Origin: Arthrobacter sp042667405
GTDB lineage: Bacteria; Actinomycetota; Actinomycetes; Actinomycetales; Micrococcaceae
NCBI RefSeq assembly: GCF_042667405.1
Contig: NZ_JBHVAL010000012.1
Coordinates: 1-64,000 of the forward strand
DNA length: 64,000 bases
Direction of reading: 5' to 3'
Shown one piece after another: positions 1-8,423 of this stretch. Position numbers and translations under genes: made by a program. The notes under the pieces were generated by a model. That model was not told the DNA's origin. It did not search any database and worked only from the letters and a program-made list of their open reading frames with translations. Position 1 is the first letter of the stretch. Every line of letters begins with the position of its first letter.

Positions 1-14
1 GCCTAAGCACCCCT

Positions 15-60
15 TAACGACGCCGGCCCCGCACCAAAAGGTGCGGGGCCGGCGTCGTTA
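15..60 (-). terminator. Hairpin downstream of accA3
   Basis: Two perfect 21-base arms (15-35 and 40-60) flank an AAAA loop, giving a very strong GC-rich stem. It lies 12 bases beyond the accA3 stop on the minus strand. There is no long T run after the stem, so termination is inferred from stem strength and position. Confidence 0.85.
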
Positions 61-71
61 AGCAGTGGTTG

Positions 72-1886
72 TTAGTCCTCGATGGTCGCGATGACTGCGC
101 CTGCCGAGACGGTCTCACCGGGAGCTGCGGAGAGGCCGCGGACGGTCCCTGCCTTGTGCGCGGTGAGGGGCTGCTCCATCTTCATGGCTTCAAGAACAAC
201 GATCAGGTCGCCCTCGGCCACCACGTCACCCTCGGAGGCTGCGACCTTGACGATCGTGCCCTGCATGGGAGAAGTCAGTGCGTCGCCGCCGGCGGCAGCA
301 GCTGCGGCGCCGGCCGAGCGGGAGCGCTTCTTCGACTTGCCTGCCTTGGTGCCCGTCCCAGTGGAAGCAGCGGCGACGCCGGCACCCAGGCCCGACGGCA
401 GGACTACCTCAAGGCGCTTGCCGCCGACTTCGACGACGACGCGCTGGCGCTCACCGGCGTCGGGCTCTTCAGCGTTGGCGCCCGCAGCGGACCAAGCGGG
501 GATGCTGTTGACGAATTCCGTTTCAATCCAGCGGGTGTGGACCTGGAACGGGCCCTCAGCGGGAGCAAATGCGGGATCCGTGACAACGGCGAGGTCGAAG
601 GGAATGACCGTGGGGATGCCCTCAACCACCATCTCCTCGAGCGCGCGGCGGGAACGCTGGAGCGCCTGCTCGCGGGTAGCTCCGGTGACGATCAGCTTGG
701 ACAGCATGGAGTCGAAGTTGCCGCTGATGATGTCACCCTGCTCCACTCCGGAGTCCACCCGTACGCCGGGGCCGGTCGGGTTCTTCAACGTGGTAATGGT
801 GCCCGGTGCAGGCATGAAGTTGCGGCCCGGATCCTCGCCGGTGATGCGGAATTCGAAGGAGTGGCCGCGGACCTCGGGGTCGTCGTAGCCGAGCGCCTCA
901 CCGCGGGCGATGCGGAACTGCTCGCGGACGAGGTCGATGCCGGTGACTTCCTCAGAGACGCAGTGCTCTACCTGGAGGCGGGTGTTCACTTCGAGGAAGG
1001 AGATGGTCCCGTCCTGGCCCACCAGGAACTCGCAGGTTCCGGCGCCGAGGTAGTTGGCTTCCTTCAGGATGGCCTTGGAGGATTCGTAGAGGCGCTTGTT
1101 CTGCTCTTCGCTCAAATACGGGGCGGGAGCCTCTTCAACCAGTTTCTGGTTGCGGCGCTGCAGGGAGCAGTCGCGGGTGGAGACAACCACAACGTTGCCG
1201 AAGGAGTCAGCCAAGCACTGGGTCTCGACGTGGCGGGGAGCGTCCAGGAAGCGCTCGATGAAGCACTCGCCACGGCCGAAGGCTGCTGTGGCCTCACGGA
1301 CGGCGGACTCGTACAGCTCAGGGATTTCGTCCATGGTGCGGGCGACCTTGATGCCGCGGCCACCACCGCCGAACGCTGCCTTGATGGCGACGGGAAGGCC
1401 GAATTCCTCGGCGAACTTCAGGATCTCGTCGGCATCCTTGACGGGGTCGGCCGTGCCGGGCACCAGGGGTGCGCCGACCTTCTCGGCAATGTGGCGGGCC
1501 TGGACCTTGTCGCCCAGGGCCGAGATGGCTTCGGGGGAGGGGCCGATCCAGGTGATCCCGGCGTCAATGACTTTGGCAGCGAATTCGGCGTTTTCGGCCA
1601 GGAAGCCGTAGCCGGGGTGGATGGCGTCCGCGCCTGACTGCTTGGCGACGTCGATAATCTTGTCCATCACCAGGTACGACTCAGCGGCCGTGTTGCCGCC
1701 CAAAGCGTAAGCCTCGTCGGCGAGGCGTACGTGCAGGGCATCGCGGTCCGGGTCTGCGTAAACGGCCACGGAGGCAATGCCTTCGTCCCGGGCGGCTCGG
1801 ATGATGCGGACCGCGATTTCGCCGCGGTTGGCAATCAAGACCTTGGTAAGAGGGCTGGAAATGGGCTGCGCCGGGTTAGCTGACAA
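72..1886 (-). CDS. accA3: Acetyl/propionyl-CoA carboxylase alpha subunit (biotin carboxylase + BCCP)
   Basis: A 604-residue protein. It carboxylates its own biotin using ATP and bicarbonate, and the carboxyl group then passes to an acyl-CoA on the beta subunit, giving malonyl- or methylmalonyl-CoA for lipid synthesis. The biotin carboxylase fold fills about residues 12-460, with the Gly-rich ATP loop GGGGRGIKV and the EVTGID motif. An Ala/Lys/Ser-rich linker follows (about 500-535). The C-terminal biotinyl domain carries EAMKM, with K569 as the biotin-accepting lysine. In the conserved segment before EEVTGID the sequence reads EHCVS, where Pro usually follows the His. The start is TTG at 1886, supported by an AAGGAG site 8 bases upstream. 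Its likely partners are the accD and accE genes 10 kb away. Acetyl versus propionyl specificity cannot be read from this subunit. Confidence 0.95.
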   Translation of the reverse strand: MSANPAQPISSPLTKVLIANRGEIAVRIIRAARDEGIASVAVYADPDRDALHVRLADEAYALGGNTAAESYLVMDKIIDVAKQSGADAIHPGYGFLAENAEFAAKVIDAGITWIGPSPEAISALGDKVQARHIAEKVGAPLVPGTADPVKDADEILKFAEEFGLPVAIKAAFGGGGRGIKVARTMDEIPELYESAVREATAAFGRGECFIERFLDAPRHVETQCLADSFGNVVVVSTRDCSLQRRNQKLVEEAPAPYLSEEQNKRLYESSKAILKEANYLGAGTCEFLVGQDGTISFLEVNTRLQVEHCVSEEVTGIDLVREQFRIARGEALGYDDPEVRGHSFEFRITGEDPGRNFMPAPGTITTLKNPTGPGVRVDSGVEQGDIISGNFDSMLSKLIVTGATREQALQRSRRALEEMVVEGIPTVIPFDLAVVTDPAFAPAEGPFQVHTRWIETEFVNSIPAWSAAGANAEEPDAGERQRVVVEVGGKRLEVVLPSGLGAGVAAASTGTGTKAGKSKKRSRSAGAAAAAAGGDALTSPMQGTIVKVAASEGDVVAEGDLIVVLEAMKMEQPLTAHKAGTVRGLSAAPGETVSAGAVIATIED

Positions 1887-1978
1887 GTTGTTGACTCCTT
1901 CTGTCCTTCAGGGAGCCTAGCGTGATTGTGAGGGTTCCGCCCATATTGATGGGGGATTCCGTGTGTGAACCGCCGTTC

Positions 1979-1999
1979 CTTTGTAGGGTTGCTACAAAG
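1979..1999 (-). terminator. Hairpin overlapping the maf stop codon
   Basis: CTTTGTAG (1979-1986) pairs with CTACAAAG (1992-1999) around a five-base loop. The maf stop codon TAG is part of the stem. This would separate maf from accA3, which has its own ribosome binding site. The 8-bp stem is modest. Confidence 0.5.
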
Positions 2000-2663
2000 T
2001 GTTCTCCTGAGCATCCGAGGCCCACAGTTCCGTGACGCTTACGTTCGCGTGGACCAGCAGGTCCCGGAGGGTGGAGATGGAAAGCCCGACGACGGCGTGC
2101 GGGTCGCCGTCGACCTTGCGGATAAAGGCCCCACCCAAGCCGTCGATCGTGAAGGAACCGGCGCAGTGGAGCGGTTCCCCGGTGGCGATGTATGCGTTGA
2201 TTTCCTGCTCCGACATCTCGGCGAAGTGCACCTCGGCACTTGAGACGGCACCCAAGGTGGCGCCCGTGCCCTCGGCTGTCTCGTCGTCGTCGACCTCTGC
2301 TGCCGTCTCCCGGCAGTCCACCAGCCAGTGGCCCGTGTGGAGGACGCCCTGGGAGCCGCTCATGCGCAGCATCCGTTCCCGGGCCACCTCCGCGGTGTAG
2401 GGCTTGCCGTGCGACTCGCCGTCGAATTCGAAGACGGAATCGCAGCCGATCACCAAGGCGCCCTCCGCCTCGGGAAGGGCGGCAACGGCCTCGGCCTTGG
2501 CACGGGCGAGCAGCAGTGCGGTGTCGTGCGCATCGGTGACTCCGTATTTGGCCTGGACCGCGTCCTCGTCCACGTCCGAGACCACGATGTCATGCGCGAT
2601 GCCCGCCTCCGTAAGAAGCTTGGTGCGGGCGGGGGACTGGGAGGCGAGGATCAATCGGGTCAC
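1992..2663 (-). CDS. maf: Maf-family nucleoside triphosphate pyrophosphatase
   Basis: A 223-residue house-cleaning enzyme that hydrolyses non-canonical or modified NTPs to monophosphates. The N-terminal ILASQSPAR motif is the Maf signature. GCDSVFEFDG holds the catalytic Asp, and GKP follows. The start is set at GTG 2663, giving the protein start VTRLILASQ: longer in-frame starts run into the repeat array and add sequence unlike the family. A TAGGCT box lies 7 bases before this GTG, which fits a leaderless message. About 25 extra acidic and polar residues (DCRETAAEVDDDE and after) lie mid-protein. In mycobacteria maf also sits between accD/accE and accA3, so the neighbourhood is conserved. 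Confidence 0.92.
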   Translation of the reverse strand: MTRLILASQSPARTKLLTEAGIAHDIVVSDVDEDAVQAKYGVTDAHDTALLLARAKAEAVAALPEAEGALVIGCDSVFEFDGESHGKPYTAEVARERMLRMSGSQGVLHTGHWLVDCRETAAEVDDDETAEGTGATLGAVSSAEVHFAEMSEQEINAYIATGEPLHCAGSFTIDGLGGAFIRKVDGDPHAVVGLSISTLRDLLVHANVSVTELWASDAQENTL

Positions 2664-2670
2664 GCCCTCC

Positions 2671-2676
2671 AGCCTA
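2671..2676 (-). promoter_or_regulatory. Putative leaderless -10 box of maf
   Basis: TAGGCT on the minus strand, followed by 7 bases and then the GTG start at 2663. No good -35 is visible. Only spacing and box sequence support it. Confidence 0.45.
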
Positions 2677-2718
2677 ATACGGACGCTCTCCCACATCCCG
2701 ACACCTTCCGGCCAACCT

Positions 2719-2910
2719 TCTCTCACATCCCACCCCTACTTGCCGGTCCCTCTCTCACAAACCCACCCCCAAACGGCCGATGCTCTCTCGCTTTCGTGGA
2801 GAAAGTGAGAGAGCATCGGTGGATTGTGCCCGGGGAAGTGAGAGAGCATCGGTGGATTGTGCCCGGGGAAGTGAGAGAGCATCGGTGGATTGTGCCCGGG
2901 GATGTGAGAG
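2719..2910. repeat. Mirrored array of ~33-base repeats
   Basis: Three direct copies of a 33-base unit beginning GTGAGAGAGCATCGG occupy 2805-2837, 2838-2870 and 2871-2903, followed by a partial copy GTGAGAG at 2904-2910. On the left side the complementary core TCTCTCAC or a near match recurs at 2719, 2751 and 2784, again spaced 32-33 bases, in the opposite orientation and with diverged flanks. The whole forms an inverted array lying between the MMPL gene end and the maf start. No open frame is convincing. Confidence 0.85.
2778..2818 (-). terminator. Central hairpin of the repeat array
   Basis: Arms 2778-2795 and 2801-2818 (18 bases, one G-T mismatch) flank the loop GTGGA. The stem is the junction of the two mirrored halves of the array. 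It lies about 100 bases past the MMPL stop on the minus strand, so it may end that transcript. There is no T run. Confidence 0.45.
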
Positions 2911-2915
2911 ACGGT

Positions 2916-5441
2916 CTAGTGGACGAGCTCCCCTGAGCCGGTCTTCGACCGATCGCTGCGTTCCAGCTTGGCACCCTCAACATCGACGTCCGGAAGGATC
3001 CGCCCCAGCCATTTCGGCAACCACCAGGCCTTCTCGCCGAGCAGGTACATGATGGCCGGCACGATCGTCATGCGGACCACGAAAGCGTCGATGAGCACAC
3101 CGAACGCCATCGCGAAGCCGAGCGGACGGACCATGGTCAGGTGGCTGAAGATGAAGCCGGAGAACACACTGACCATGATGATCGCGGCCGCCGTCACCAC
3201 TGCAGCTGCGTGGCTGAAGCCCGTGCGGACGGCGTGCTTGGCGGACTCGCCATGCATGAAGGACTCCCGCATTCCTGAGGTAATGAACACTTGGTAGTCC
3301 ATGGCGAGGCCGAACAGCACACCGATCAGGATGATGGGCAGGAAGCTCAGGACCGCGCCCGGGTTCGCGACGTCGAAGACGGATCCCAGCCAACCCCACT
3401 GGTACACGGCAACCACGGCACCGAATGCGGCGGCCAGCGAGAGCAGGAACCCACCCGTAGCCAGCAGCGGCACAACGATCGAGCGGAACACCAGCAGCAG
3501 CAGGATCAAGGACAGGCCCACCACAATGGCAAGGTATGGCGGCAACGCAGCGCCCAGCTTCGCGGACACATCGATGTTACCGGCAGTCTGCCCGGTCAGG
3601 CCGATGGTGACGCCGAGGTCGTCGTGGATGGCTTTGCCTTTGGCACGAAGATCGGACACTACCTGCACGGTTCCGGCGCTGGCGGGACCTTCCTTCGGAA
3701 TGACCTGGAAAACGGTGGTGCGGTAGTCGTCGCTGATCGCAACGGGTACCGCCGCCGTGACGTTTTCCACGCTGCGGAGCTGCCCGGCGACGTCGTATTG
3801 CTTGTTCTTGGCGTCGTTCTCGGTGAGGCCCTCGGGGAACTCAGCCACCACGATGATCGGGCCGGTCATGCCTTCGCCGAAGCTGCTGCGGGTGAGGTCA
3901 TAGGCCTTGTAGGCCTGCGAATCGACTGGTTCCGAACCGCCGTCGGGCAATGCCAGCCGCAGCTGCGAAGCGGGCAGCGCCAAGGCGCCCAACAGCACGA
4001 CGCTCGCTATGAGGGAAACCCAGGGGTGACGCGTGACCAGCCCACCCCAGCCACCGCTGCTGCGCTTTTCGTCACGCTCGCGGTCAGCGGCTTCGTGCCC
4101 GGGTTCTGAGTTATGTTGGGCGGCCTTCGCCCATGCGCGCTTGGAAATGAGCCTGCGGCCGATCAACCCCAGGACGGCGGGCGTCAGGGTCAAAGCCACG
4201 ACGACGGCGACGCCGACTGTCGCTGCGGCGGCAACACCCATCACGGCAAGGAACGGCAAGCCGGGCACCACCAGTGCGGCCAGCGCGATGATGACGGTGA
4301 GCCCGGCGAACAGCACGGCGTTGCCCGAGGTGCCGGTGGCGAGGGCGGCGGATTCTTCCCCGTCCATGCCGGCCAGCAGCTGGGTCCGGTGGCGGTTGAC
4401 GATGAAGAGGGAGTAGTCGATGCCCACGGCGAGGCCAAGCATCAACGCAAGCATGGGGGAGATGGAGCTCATGTCGATCACGCTGGTGAGCGCGAAGGTT
4501 CCGCCGACACCGACGGCCACGCCAATCAGGGCCATAAGGAGAGGCAGGCCCGCGGCGATCAGTGTGCCGAGCATAAGAATCAGAACCAAGGCTGCAACGG
4601 CGACGCCAACAATCTCAGCTATGCCGAAAATTTCGGAGACGTCCTCGGTGATCTCCTTGCTGGCGTAGGCGGTTACGCCGGCCGAGGACACGCCGTTGAC
4701 GATCTCCTGGACTTCCTCACGCACCGCGGGGTCAACGGCGTTGATGGAGGTCTTGAACTGGACCTGGGCAACAGCGGCCTTGTTGTCACTGGAGACGAAG
4801 CGCAGGCCCTCAGAGGCCTCGGCCTGCCGCTTGCCGAGTTCGAGTTTGACGGCGCCATCGGCAGCTTCCTTGTCTCCGGCGTCGAGCTTTTCCTTGGTCG
4901 CGGCCAGTTGGGCGCGCTGCGCACCCAACTGGGCGTCGATCTGGGCGGGCGTGAGGCCGGAGGCTGCCAGTTGCTGTTCGACGGCGGCGAGCTGGGCTTC
5001 GCCCGCAGTGAGCTGTGCGCGCCCGGCGTCCAGTTGGGCTTTGCCCTCGGCTGCCTTGGCCTCACCGGCGGCGATGTCGCCCGGTGCCTTGTCCAGCTGT
5101 TCCTGCGTCGTAAAGGGGTTCACCGTGGACTGGACGTCGGGGATGCTCTTCAGTTTCTCGAGCGCTGCGCCAACGGCATCCTTCTTCGCCTGGTCGAAAC
5201 CTGAATCCCCGGCGTCGAACACCACACTGGCGGAACCGCCCGACGCGTCCGGCAAGGCTTCCTTGAGTTTGTCGGCCATCCGCTGCGTTTCCGTGCCGGG
5301 GATGGTGAAGTTGTTGGACATGGTGCCGTGGAAGGCGGCGGCTGAGCCGCCCACGGCAACCAGTACCGCGAGCCATATCGAGATGACCAGCCAGCGGCGG
5401 CGATAGGAAAATTTGCCGAGGCGGTAGAGGAACGAAGCCAT
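2916..5441 (-). CDS. MMPL/RND-family membrane transporter
   Basis: An 841-residue protein of the MMPL class of RND transporters, which use the proton gradient to move lipids or hydrophobic compounds out of the cell. The start is ATG 5441 (protein start MASFLYRLG), one base after the TetR stop; an in-frame extension to 5597 overlaps tetR and is rejected. TM1 follows the basic segment YRRRW. Two copies of the TM bundle contain the family segments GIDYSLFIVNRHR (first half) and AMDYQVFI (second half). The first extracellular loop has a long Ala/Gln/Leu-rich stretch of QLxAG-type repeats that should form a coiled coil. It forms an operon with the upstream TetR gene. Substrate unknown. Confidence 0.92.
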   Translation of the reverse strand: MASFLYRLGKFSYRRRWLVISIWLAVLVAVGGSAAAFHGTMSNNFTIPGTETQRMADKLKEALPDASGGSASVVFDAGDSGFDQAKKDAVGAALEKLKSIPDVQSTVNPFTTQEQLDKAPGDIAAGEAKAAEGKAQLDAGRAQLTAGEAQLAAVEQQLAASGLTPAQIDAQLGAQRAQLAATKEKLDAGDKEAADGAVKLELGKRQAEASEGLRFVSSDNKAAVAQVQFKTSINAVDPAVREEVQEIVNGVSSAGVTAYASKEITEDVSEIFGIAEIVGVAVAALVLILMLGTLIAAGLPLLMALIGVAVGVGGTFALTSVIDMSSISPMLALMLGLAVGIDYSLFIVNRHRTQLLAGMDGEESAALATGTSGNAVLFAGLTVIIALAALVVPGLPFLAVMGVAAAATVGVAVVVALTLTPAVLGLIGRRLISKRAWAKAAQHNSEPGHEAADRERDEKRSSGGWGGLVTRHPWVSLIASVVLLGALALPASQLRLALPDGGSEPVDSQAYKAYDLTRSSFGEGMTGPIIVVAEFPEGLTENDAKNKQYDVAGQLRSVENVTAAVPVAISDDYRTTVFQVIPKEGPASAGTVQVVSDLRAKGKAIHDDLGVTIGLTGQTAGNIDVSAKLGAALPPYLAIVVGLSLILLLLVFRSIVVPLLATGGFLLSLAAAFGAVVAVYQWGWLGSVFDVANPGAVLSFLPIILIGVLFGLAMDYQVFITSGMRESFMHGESAKHAVRTGFSHAAAVVTAAAIIMVSVFSGFIFSHLTMVRPLGFAMAFGVLIDAFVVRMTIVPAIMYLLGEKAWWLPKWLGRILPDVDVEGAKLERSDRSKTGSGELVH

Positions 5442-5442
5442 G

Positions 5443-6153
5443 TCAGAACCGATCTGTGGTGGAAGGTACGGGTGCGGTTTGAGCGGAGGCGCCCGACGAC
5501 GGCGCGAAGCCGCCTCCCAGCAGCCCCATCGCATCGATGAGGTGCTGGCGAAGGACAGCGAGTGATTCAGGGGAGAGGTCGGGTCCGCGCTCGGCAAACC
5601 AGACGTTCATGGCAGCTTTGCCACAGGAAATGACGGAGCCTGCCAGCGCATGCAGGTAGAGCTCGCTGACGCCTGCGCCAAGCCTGTAGCGGGCTGCGTC
5701 GATGATCTGCTCGGTGCAGTGGTCCCAGGCTTCGAGCTCGGAGCGGGCCAGGGAACGGTTGTCCTGGGTCAGGCTGAACAGCTCGGCCATGGGGGCAACG
5801 GACATGGGGTCGGCGAGGGCCATCAGCGCGGCTTGGGCGGATTCGAGGATCGACTCGTCCGCTGGCCGCAGCCGGAACTGCTCCAACGCCCGGTCCATGA
5901 AACCGTCCGCTACGGAGGCGAGGGCGGCTTCAAGGCTGGGGAAGTAGTTGAAAAACGTGCGTCGGGAAACCCCTGCGCTGGCAGAGATGTCCTCGACCGT
6001 GAAGTTTCCGGATCCCTTGCTGCGCAGGAGACCCAGGGCGGCGGCAGCAATGGAGCTGCGGGTAGCGGCCTTGTTGAGTTCACGCCGCGAAGGCGTGCTT
6101 GGCTCGGCCGGTGTGGGTGCAGGCACCTGTTCCTGGCTGCTGTTGGAAGTCAC
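5443..6153 (-). CDS. TetR-family transcriptional regulator
   Basis: A 236-residue regulator. The N-terminal helix-turn-helix is at about residues 30-75 (FTVEDISASAGVSRRTFFNYF). The C-terminal ligand-binding half is helical and not classifiable by eye. The start is GTG 6153, directly after a promoter whose -35/-10 spacer is a perfect palindrome, so autorepression is likely. The MMPL gene begins one base after its stop, so the regulator probably controls efflux in response to a small molecule. The first 25 residues are Pro/Ser/Thr-rich and probably unstructured. Confidence 0.92.
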   Translation of the reverse strand: MTSNSSQEQVPAPTPAEPSTPSRRELNKAATRSSIAAAALGLLRSKGSGNFTVEDISASAGVSRRTFFNYFPSLEAALASVADGFMDRALEQFRLRPADESILESAQAALMALADPMSVAPMAELFSLTQDNRSLARSELEAWDHCTEQIIDAARYRLGAGVSELYLHALAGSVISCGKAAMNVWFAERGPDLSPESLAVLRQHLIDAMGLLGGGFAPSSGASAQTAPVPSTTDRF

Positions 6154-6159
6154 GTACTT

Positions 6160-6189
6160 ACACTAAGTGCAACTTTGCACTCTGCGCAA
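6160..6189 (-). promoter_or_regulatory. tetR-MMPL promoter with operator in the spacer
   Basis: On the minus strand, -35 TTGCGC (6189-6184), an 18-base spacer and -10 TAGTGT (6165-6160) are followed by 6 bases and the GTG start, i.e. a leaderless arrangement. The spacer contains AGTGCAAAGTTGCACT (6166-6181), with 7-base arms around 2 bases, a typical TetR operator. Confidence 0.72.
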
Positions 6190-6226
6190 ATAGCTTCAGA
6201 AGGCCCTCGGAAAAGGTCCCGCCCTG

Positions 6227-6258
6227 CCCCTTCCCTGCGCGGTCTAATTGGGAAGGGG
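6227..6258 (-). terminator. Hairpin downstream of the ybjQ-like gene
   Basis: CCCCTTCCC (6227-6235) pairs with GGGAAGGGG (6250-6258) across a 14-base loop. It lies between the end of the ybjQ-like gene and the tetR promoter. Confidence 0.5.
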
Positions 6259-6310
6259 CAAAAGCGGGATGGACTTCAGTGGGGCCCTGGGCCTCAGAAA
6301 CTGCTGGGGC

Positions 6311-6784
6311 TCAGAACTGCTGAGGGGGAACGGGCGGCTGCCCCGGGAACTGCGGCTGCTGCGGGGGAGCGGGCTGCTGCGGTTGGACGGGCTGCCCGGC
6401 TGCCTGCTGGCTGGCGTTTTTGGTCAGGTAGATCGACTGCCCGGTGGCACCTGCCTCGCCCTCACCCAAAGGAAGCACATAAACGGCGGTGCCATAGGCG
6501 CACACCTCAGTCCAGTTGGTGCCCATTTCGGAAGTGTCAAAGCGCATGGCAACAATGGCGTTGGCGCCGCGCTGCTGTGCTTCGTTGACCATGCGCGCCA
6601 TGACTTCCTGACGGCTTTCGTAGAGCGCTCTGGTCATTTCGGGCAGCTCGCCGCCGCCCAGTGAGCGGAAACCGGCAAGCATCTGGGAGCCGATGTCCCG
6701 CGAACGGACGGTCAGGCCCATGACTTCGCCGAAGACGGCGTCGATTCGGTGGCCCGGGATTTCATTGGAGGTAACGATCAACAT
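6311..6784 (-). CDS. YbjQ/UPF0145-family protein with Pro/Gln-rich tail
   Basis: A 157-residue protein. Residues 1-105 match the YbjQ (UPF0145, heavy-metal-binding-like) fold: it begins LIVTSNEIPGHRI, with GLTVRSRDIG and ARMVNEAQQRGANAIVAMRFD further on, which in this family form a pentameric beta/alpha fold of unknown cellular role. The last ~45 residues are almost only Pro, Gln, Ala and Gly, an extension absent from the short bacterial forms, probably flexible. There is no signal peptide or membrane segment. The start is ATG 6784, preceded 6 bases upstream by TAGGCT. It appears monocistronic, with hairpins on both sides. Confidence 0.88.
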   Translation of the reverse strand: MLIVTSNEIPGHRIDAVFGEVMGLTVRSRDIGSQMLAGFRSLGGGELPEMTRALYESRQEVMARMVNEAQQRGANAIVAMRFDTSEMGTNWTEVCAYGTAVYVLPLGEGEAGATGQSIYLTKNASQQAAGQPVQPQQPAPPQQPQFPGQPPVPPQQF

Positions 6785-6790
6785 GGTCAG

Positions 6791-6796
6791 AGCCTA
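6791..6796 (-). promoter_or_regulatory. Putative leaderless -10 box of the ybjQ-like gene
   Basis: TAGGCT on the minus strand with 6 bases to the ATG. The -35 is unclear. Confidence 0.45.
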
Positions 6797-6823
6797 TCCA
6801 GCTTTCGGCCCTTTAACGGGGAA

Positions 6824-6851
6824 ATCCCCCGGGGAGAACTCCCCGGGGGAT
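6824..6851 (-). terminator. Terminator-like hairpin after the dicarboxylate symporter gene
   Basis: ATCCCCCGGGGAG (6824-6836) and CTCCCCGGGGGAT (6839-6851) are perfect 13-base arms with almost no loop. They sit 26 bases past the symporter stop on the minus strand. Confidence 0.7.
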
Positions 6852-6876
6852 CAGCACCGTTCATAATCGGCTGAAG

Positions 6877-8310
6877 CTACGCTTTGGCGCCGGCCAACCC
6901 GCGCTCGTCGGCTTCCGCTGCGGCCTTGTCGGCTGCGTACTCGTCGGCGAACGCTGCACCGTTGCGCGGCGCGTTGTACAGCGACTCATCCAGGATGCCT
7001 TGGCGCTTGGCCACAATCGCGGGAACCAGGGCCTGGCCGGCTACGTTGACCGCGGTGCGGCCCATGTCCAGGATGGGGTCGATGGCCAGCAGGAGGCCGA
7101 CGCCGGCCAGTGGCAGTCCCAGCGTGGAGAGGGTCAGCGTCAGCATCACGACGGCGCCAGTGGTGCCCGCCGTAGCTGCGGAACCGAGGACCGAGACCAG
7201 GACAATGAGCAAGTACTGGCTGAAGTCCAGGTTGATGCCGAAGAACTGGGCCACGAAGATTGCGGCGATCGCCGGGTAGATCGCTGCGCAGCCGTCCATC
7301 TTGGTAGTGGCGCCCAATGGCACGGCGAAGGAAGCGTAGCCCGAGGGAACGCCGAGGTTCCGTTCAGTGACGCGCTGCGTGAGCGGCAGCGTGCCGATGG
7401 AGGAACGGGAAACGAAAGCCAGCTGCACGGCCGGCCACACGCCGGAGAAGTACTGCTTGATCGAGAGGCCGTGCGCACGAACCAGGACCGGGTAGAGCAC
7501 AAAGAGGACCAGGGCCAGGCCAATGTAGATGGCTGCCGTGAACTTGCCCAGCGAGCCGATGGTGTCCCAGCCGTAGATGGCCACGGCGTTGCCGATCAGG
7601 CCAATGGTTCCCAGCGGGGCGATGCGGATGATCCACCACAGGACCTTCTGGATGACGGCCAGTGCGGACGCGTTGAACGTCAGGAAGGCCTCAGCCTGCT
7701 TGCCCACCTTGAGGGCGGCAATTCCGACGGCGATCGCGACCACCAGGATCTGCAGGACGTTGAAGCTGACAGACGTGCTCACCGTGGTGGCAGCGTTGGC
7801 GCTTTCTGTGACAGTGGAGCTTGCGCCCAGGCCCAGGAAGTTCTTCGGGAACAGGCCGATCAGGAAGGCCCACCAGTCACCGGTCTTGCCGGCGTATTCT
7901 GCTTTTTGGGTGATGCCCGTAGCAGCGCCGGGCTGCAGGAGCACGCCCAGGCCGATACCGATCAGCACGGAAACCAGGGAGGTGATGGCAAACCAGAGCA
8001 GGGTGTTCCAGGCCAGCCGGGCTGCGTTGGAAACCTGGCGAAGGTTCGCGATGGAGCTCACCACGGCGGTGAAAATCAAGGGAACGACGGCGGTCTGCAG
8101 CAACGAAACGTAGCTGGAGCCGATCGTCTGGAGAGTTGCGCCGAGGCCGTTGGGGGCAGCCTTGGTGCTGCCGGTGTACTTGGCGATGAGGCCAAGAACC
8201 AGACCGACAATGAGGGCAGCGATGATCTGGACGCCGAAGGAACCGGCCCACTTGGGGAGCCGGAAACCGGACTTTCCAGCTGAAGGGGATGTTTGGATTG
8301 AGGTGCTCAC
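6877..8310 (-). CDS. Dicarboxylate/amino acid:cation symporter (DctA/GltP type)
   Basis: A 477-residue inner-membrane carrier of the SDF family (DAACS), which takes up C4-dicarboxylates or acidic amino acids with protons or sodium. About eight hydrophobic segments are visible, starting with FGVQIIAALIVGLVLGLIA. Family re-entrant and binding motifs are present: SRSSIGTLPLT (serine-rich hairpin), PLGATTKMDGCA (usually PLGATxNMDG; here Lys replaces Asn), and MGRTAVNVAGQ near the C-terminus. GTG 8310 is chosen because it directly precedes the conserved N-terminus and has TACCGT 6 bases before it. An upstream extension to 8427 looks non-coding. Substrate cannot be told. Confidence 0.92.
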   Translation of the reverse strand: MSTSIQTSPSAGKSGFRLPKWAGSFGVQIIAALIVGLVLGLIAKYTGSTKAAPNGLGATLQTIGSSYVSLLQTAVVPLIFTAVVSSIANLRQVSNAARLAWNTLLWFAITSLVSVLIGIGLGVLLQPGAATGITQKAEYAGKTGDWWAFLIGLFPKNFLGLGASSTVTESANAATTVSTSVSFNVLQILVVAIAVGIAALKVGKQAEAFLTFNASALAVIQKVLWWIIRIAPLGTIGLIGNAVAIYGWDTIGSLGKFTAAIYIGLALVLFVLYPVLVRAHGLSIKQYFSGVWPAVQLAFVSRSSIGTLPLTQRVTERNLGVPSGYASFAVPLGATTKMDGCAAIYPAIAAIFVAQFFGINLDFSQYLLIVLVSVLGSAATAGTTGAVVMLTLTLSTLGLPLAGVGLLLAIDPILDMGRTAVNVAGQALVPAIVAKRQGILDESLYNAPRNGAAFADEYAADKAAAEADERGLAGAKA

Positions 8311-8316
8311 CGGAAC

Positions 8317-8322
8317 ACGGTA
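8317..8322 (-). promoter_or_regulatory. Putative leaderless -10 box of the symporter gene
   Basis: TACCGT on the minus strand, 6 bases before GTG 8310. Upstream (8336-8381) the hexamer ATGTTA or its complement occurs three times, possible regulator half-sites. Confidence 0.4.
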
Positions 8323-8423
8323 GGTGCTTGCCAAATAACATAGCGAACGGACGTTGAGAAATGTTACGTGCGCAAATGTTATTCCCTGTGCACTTGTGAC
8401 CTTGCTCTCGGGCAGGCACCGGC

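Noticed and set aside
2805..2910. 33-base direct repeats considered as a CRISPR array
   Set aside because: Units are head to tail with no spacers and there are no cas genes.
7000..8283. Plus-strand frame opposite the symporter gene
   Set aside because: It is a Gly/Gln/Asp-rich shadow of a membrane protein gene with clear family motifs on the minus strand.
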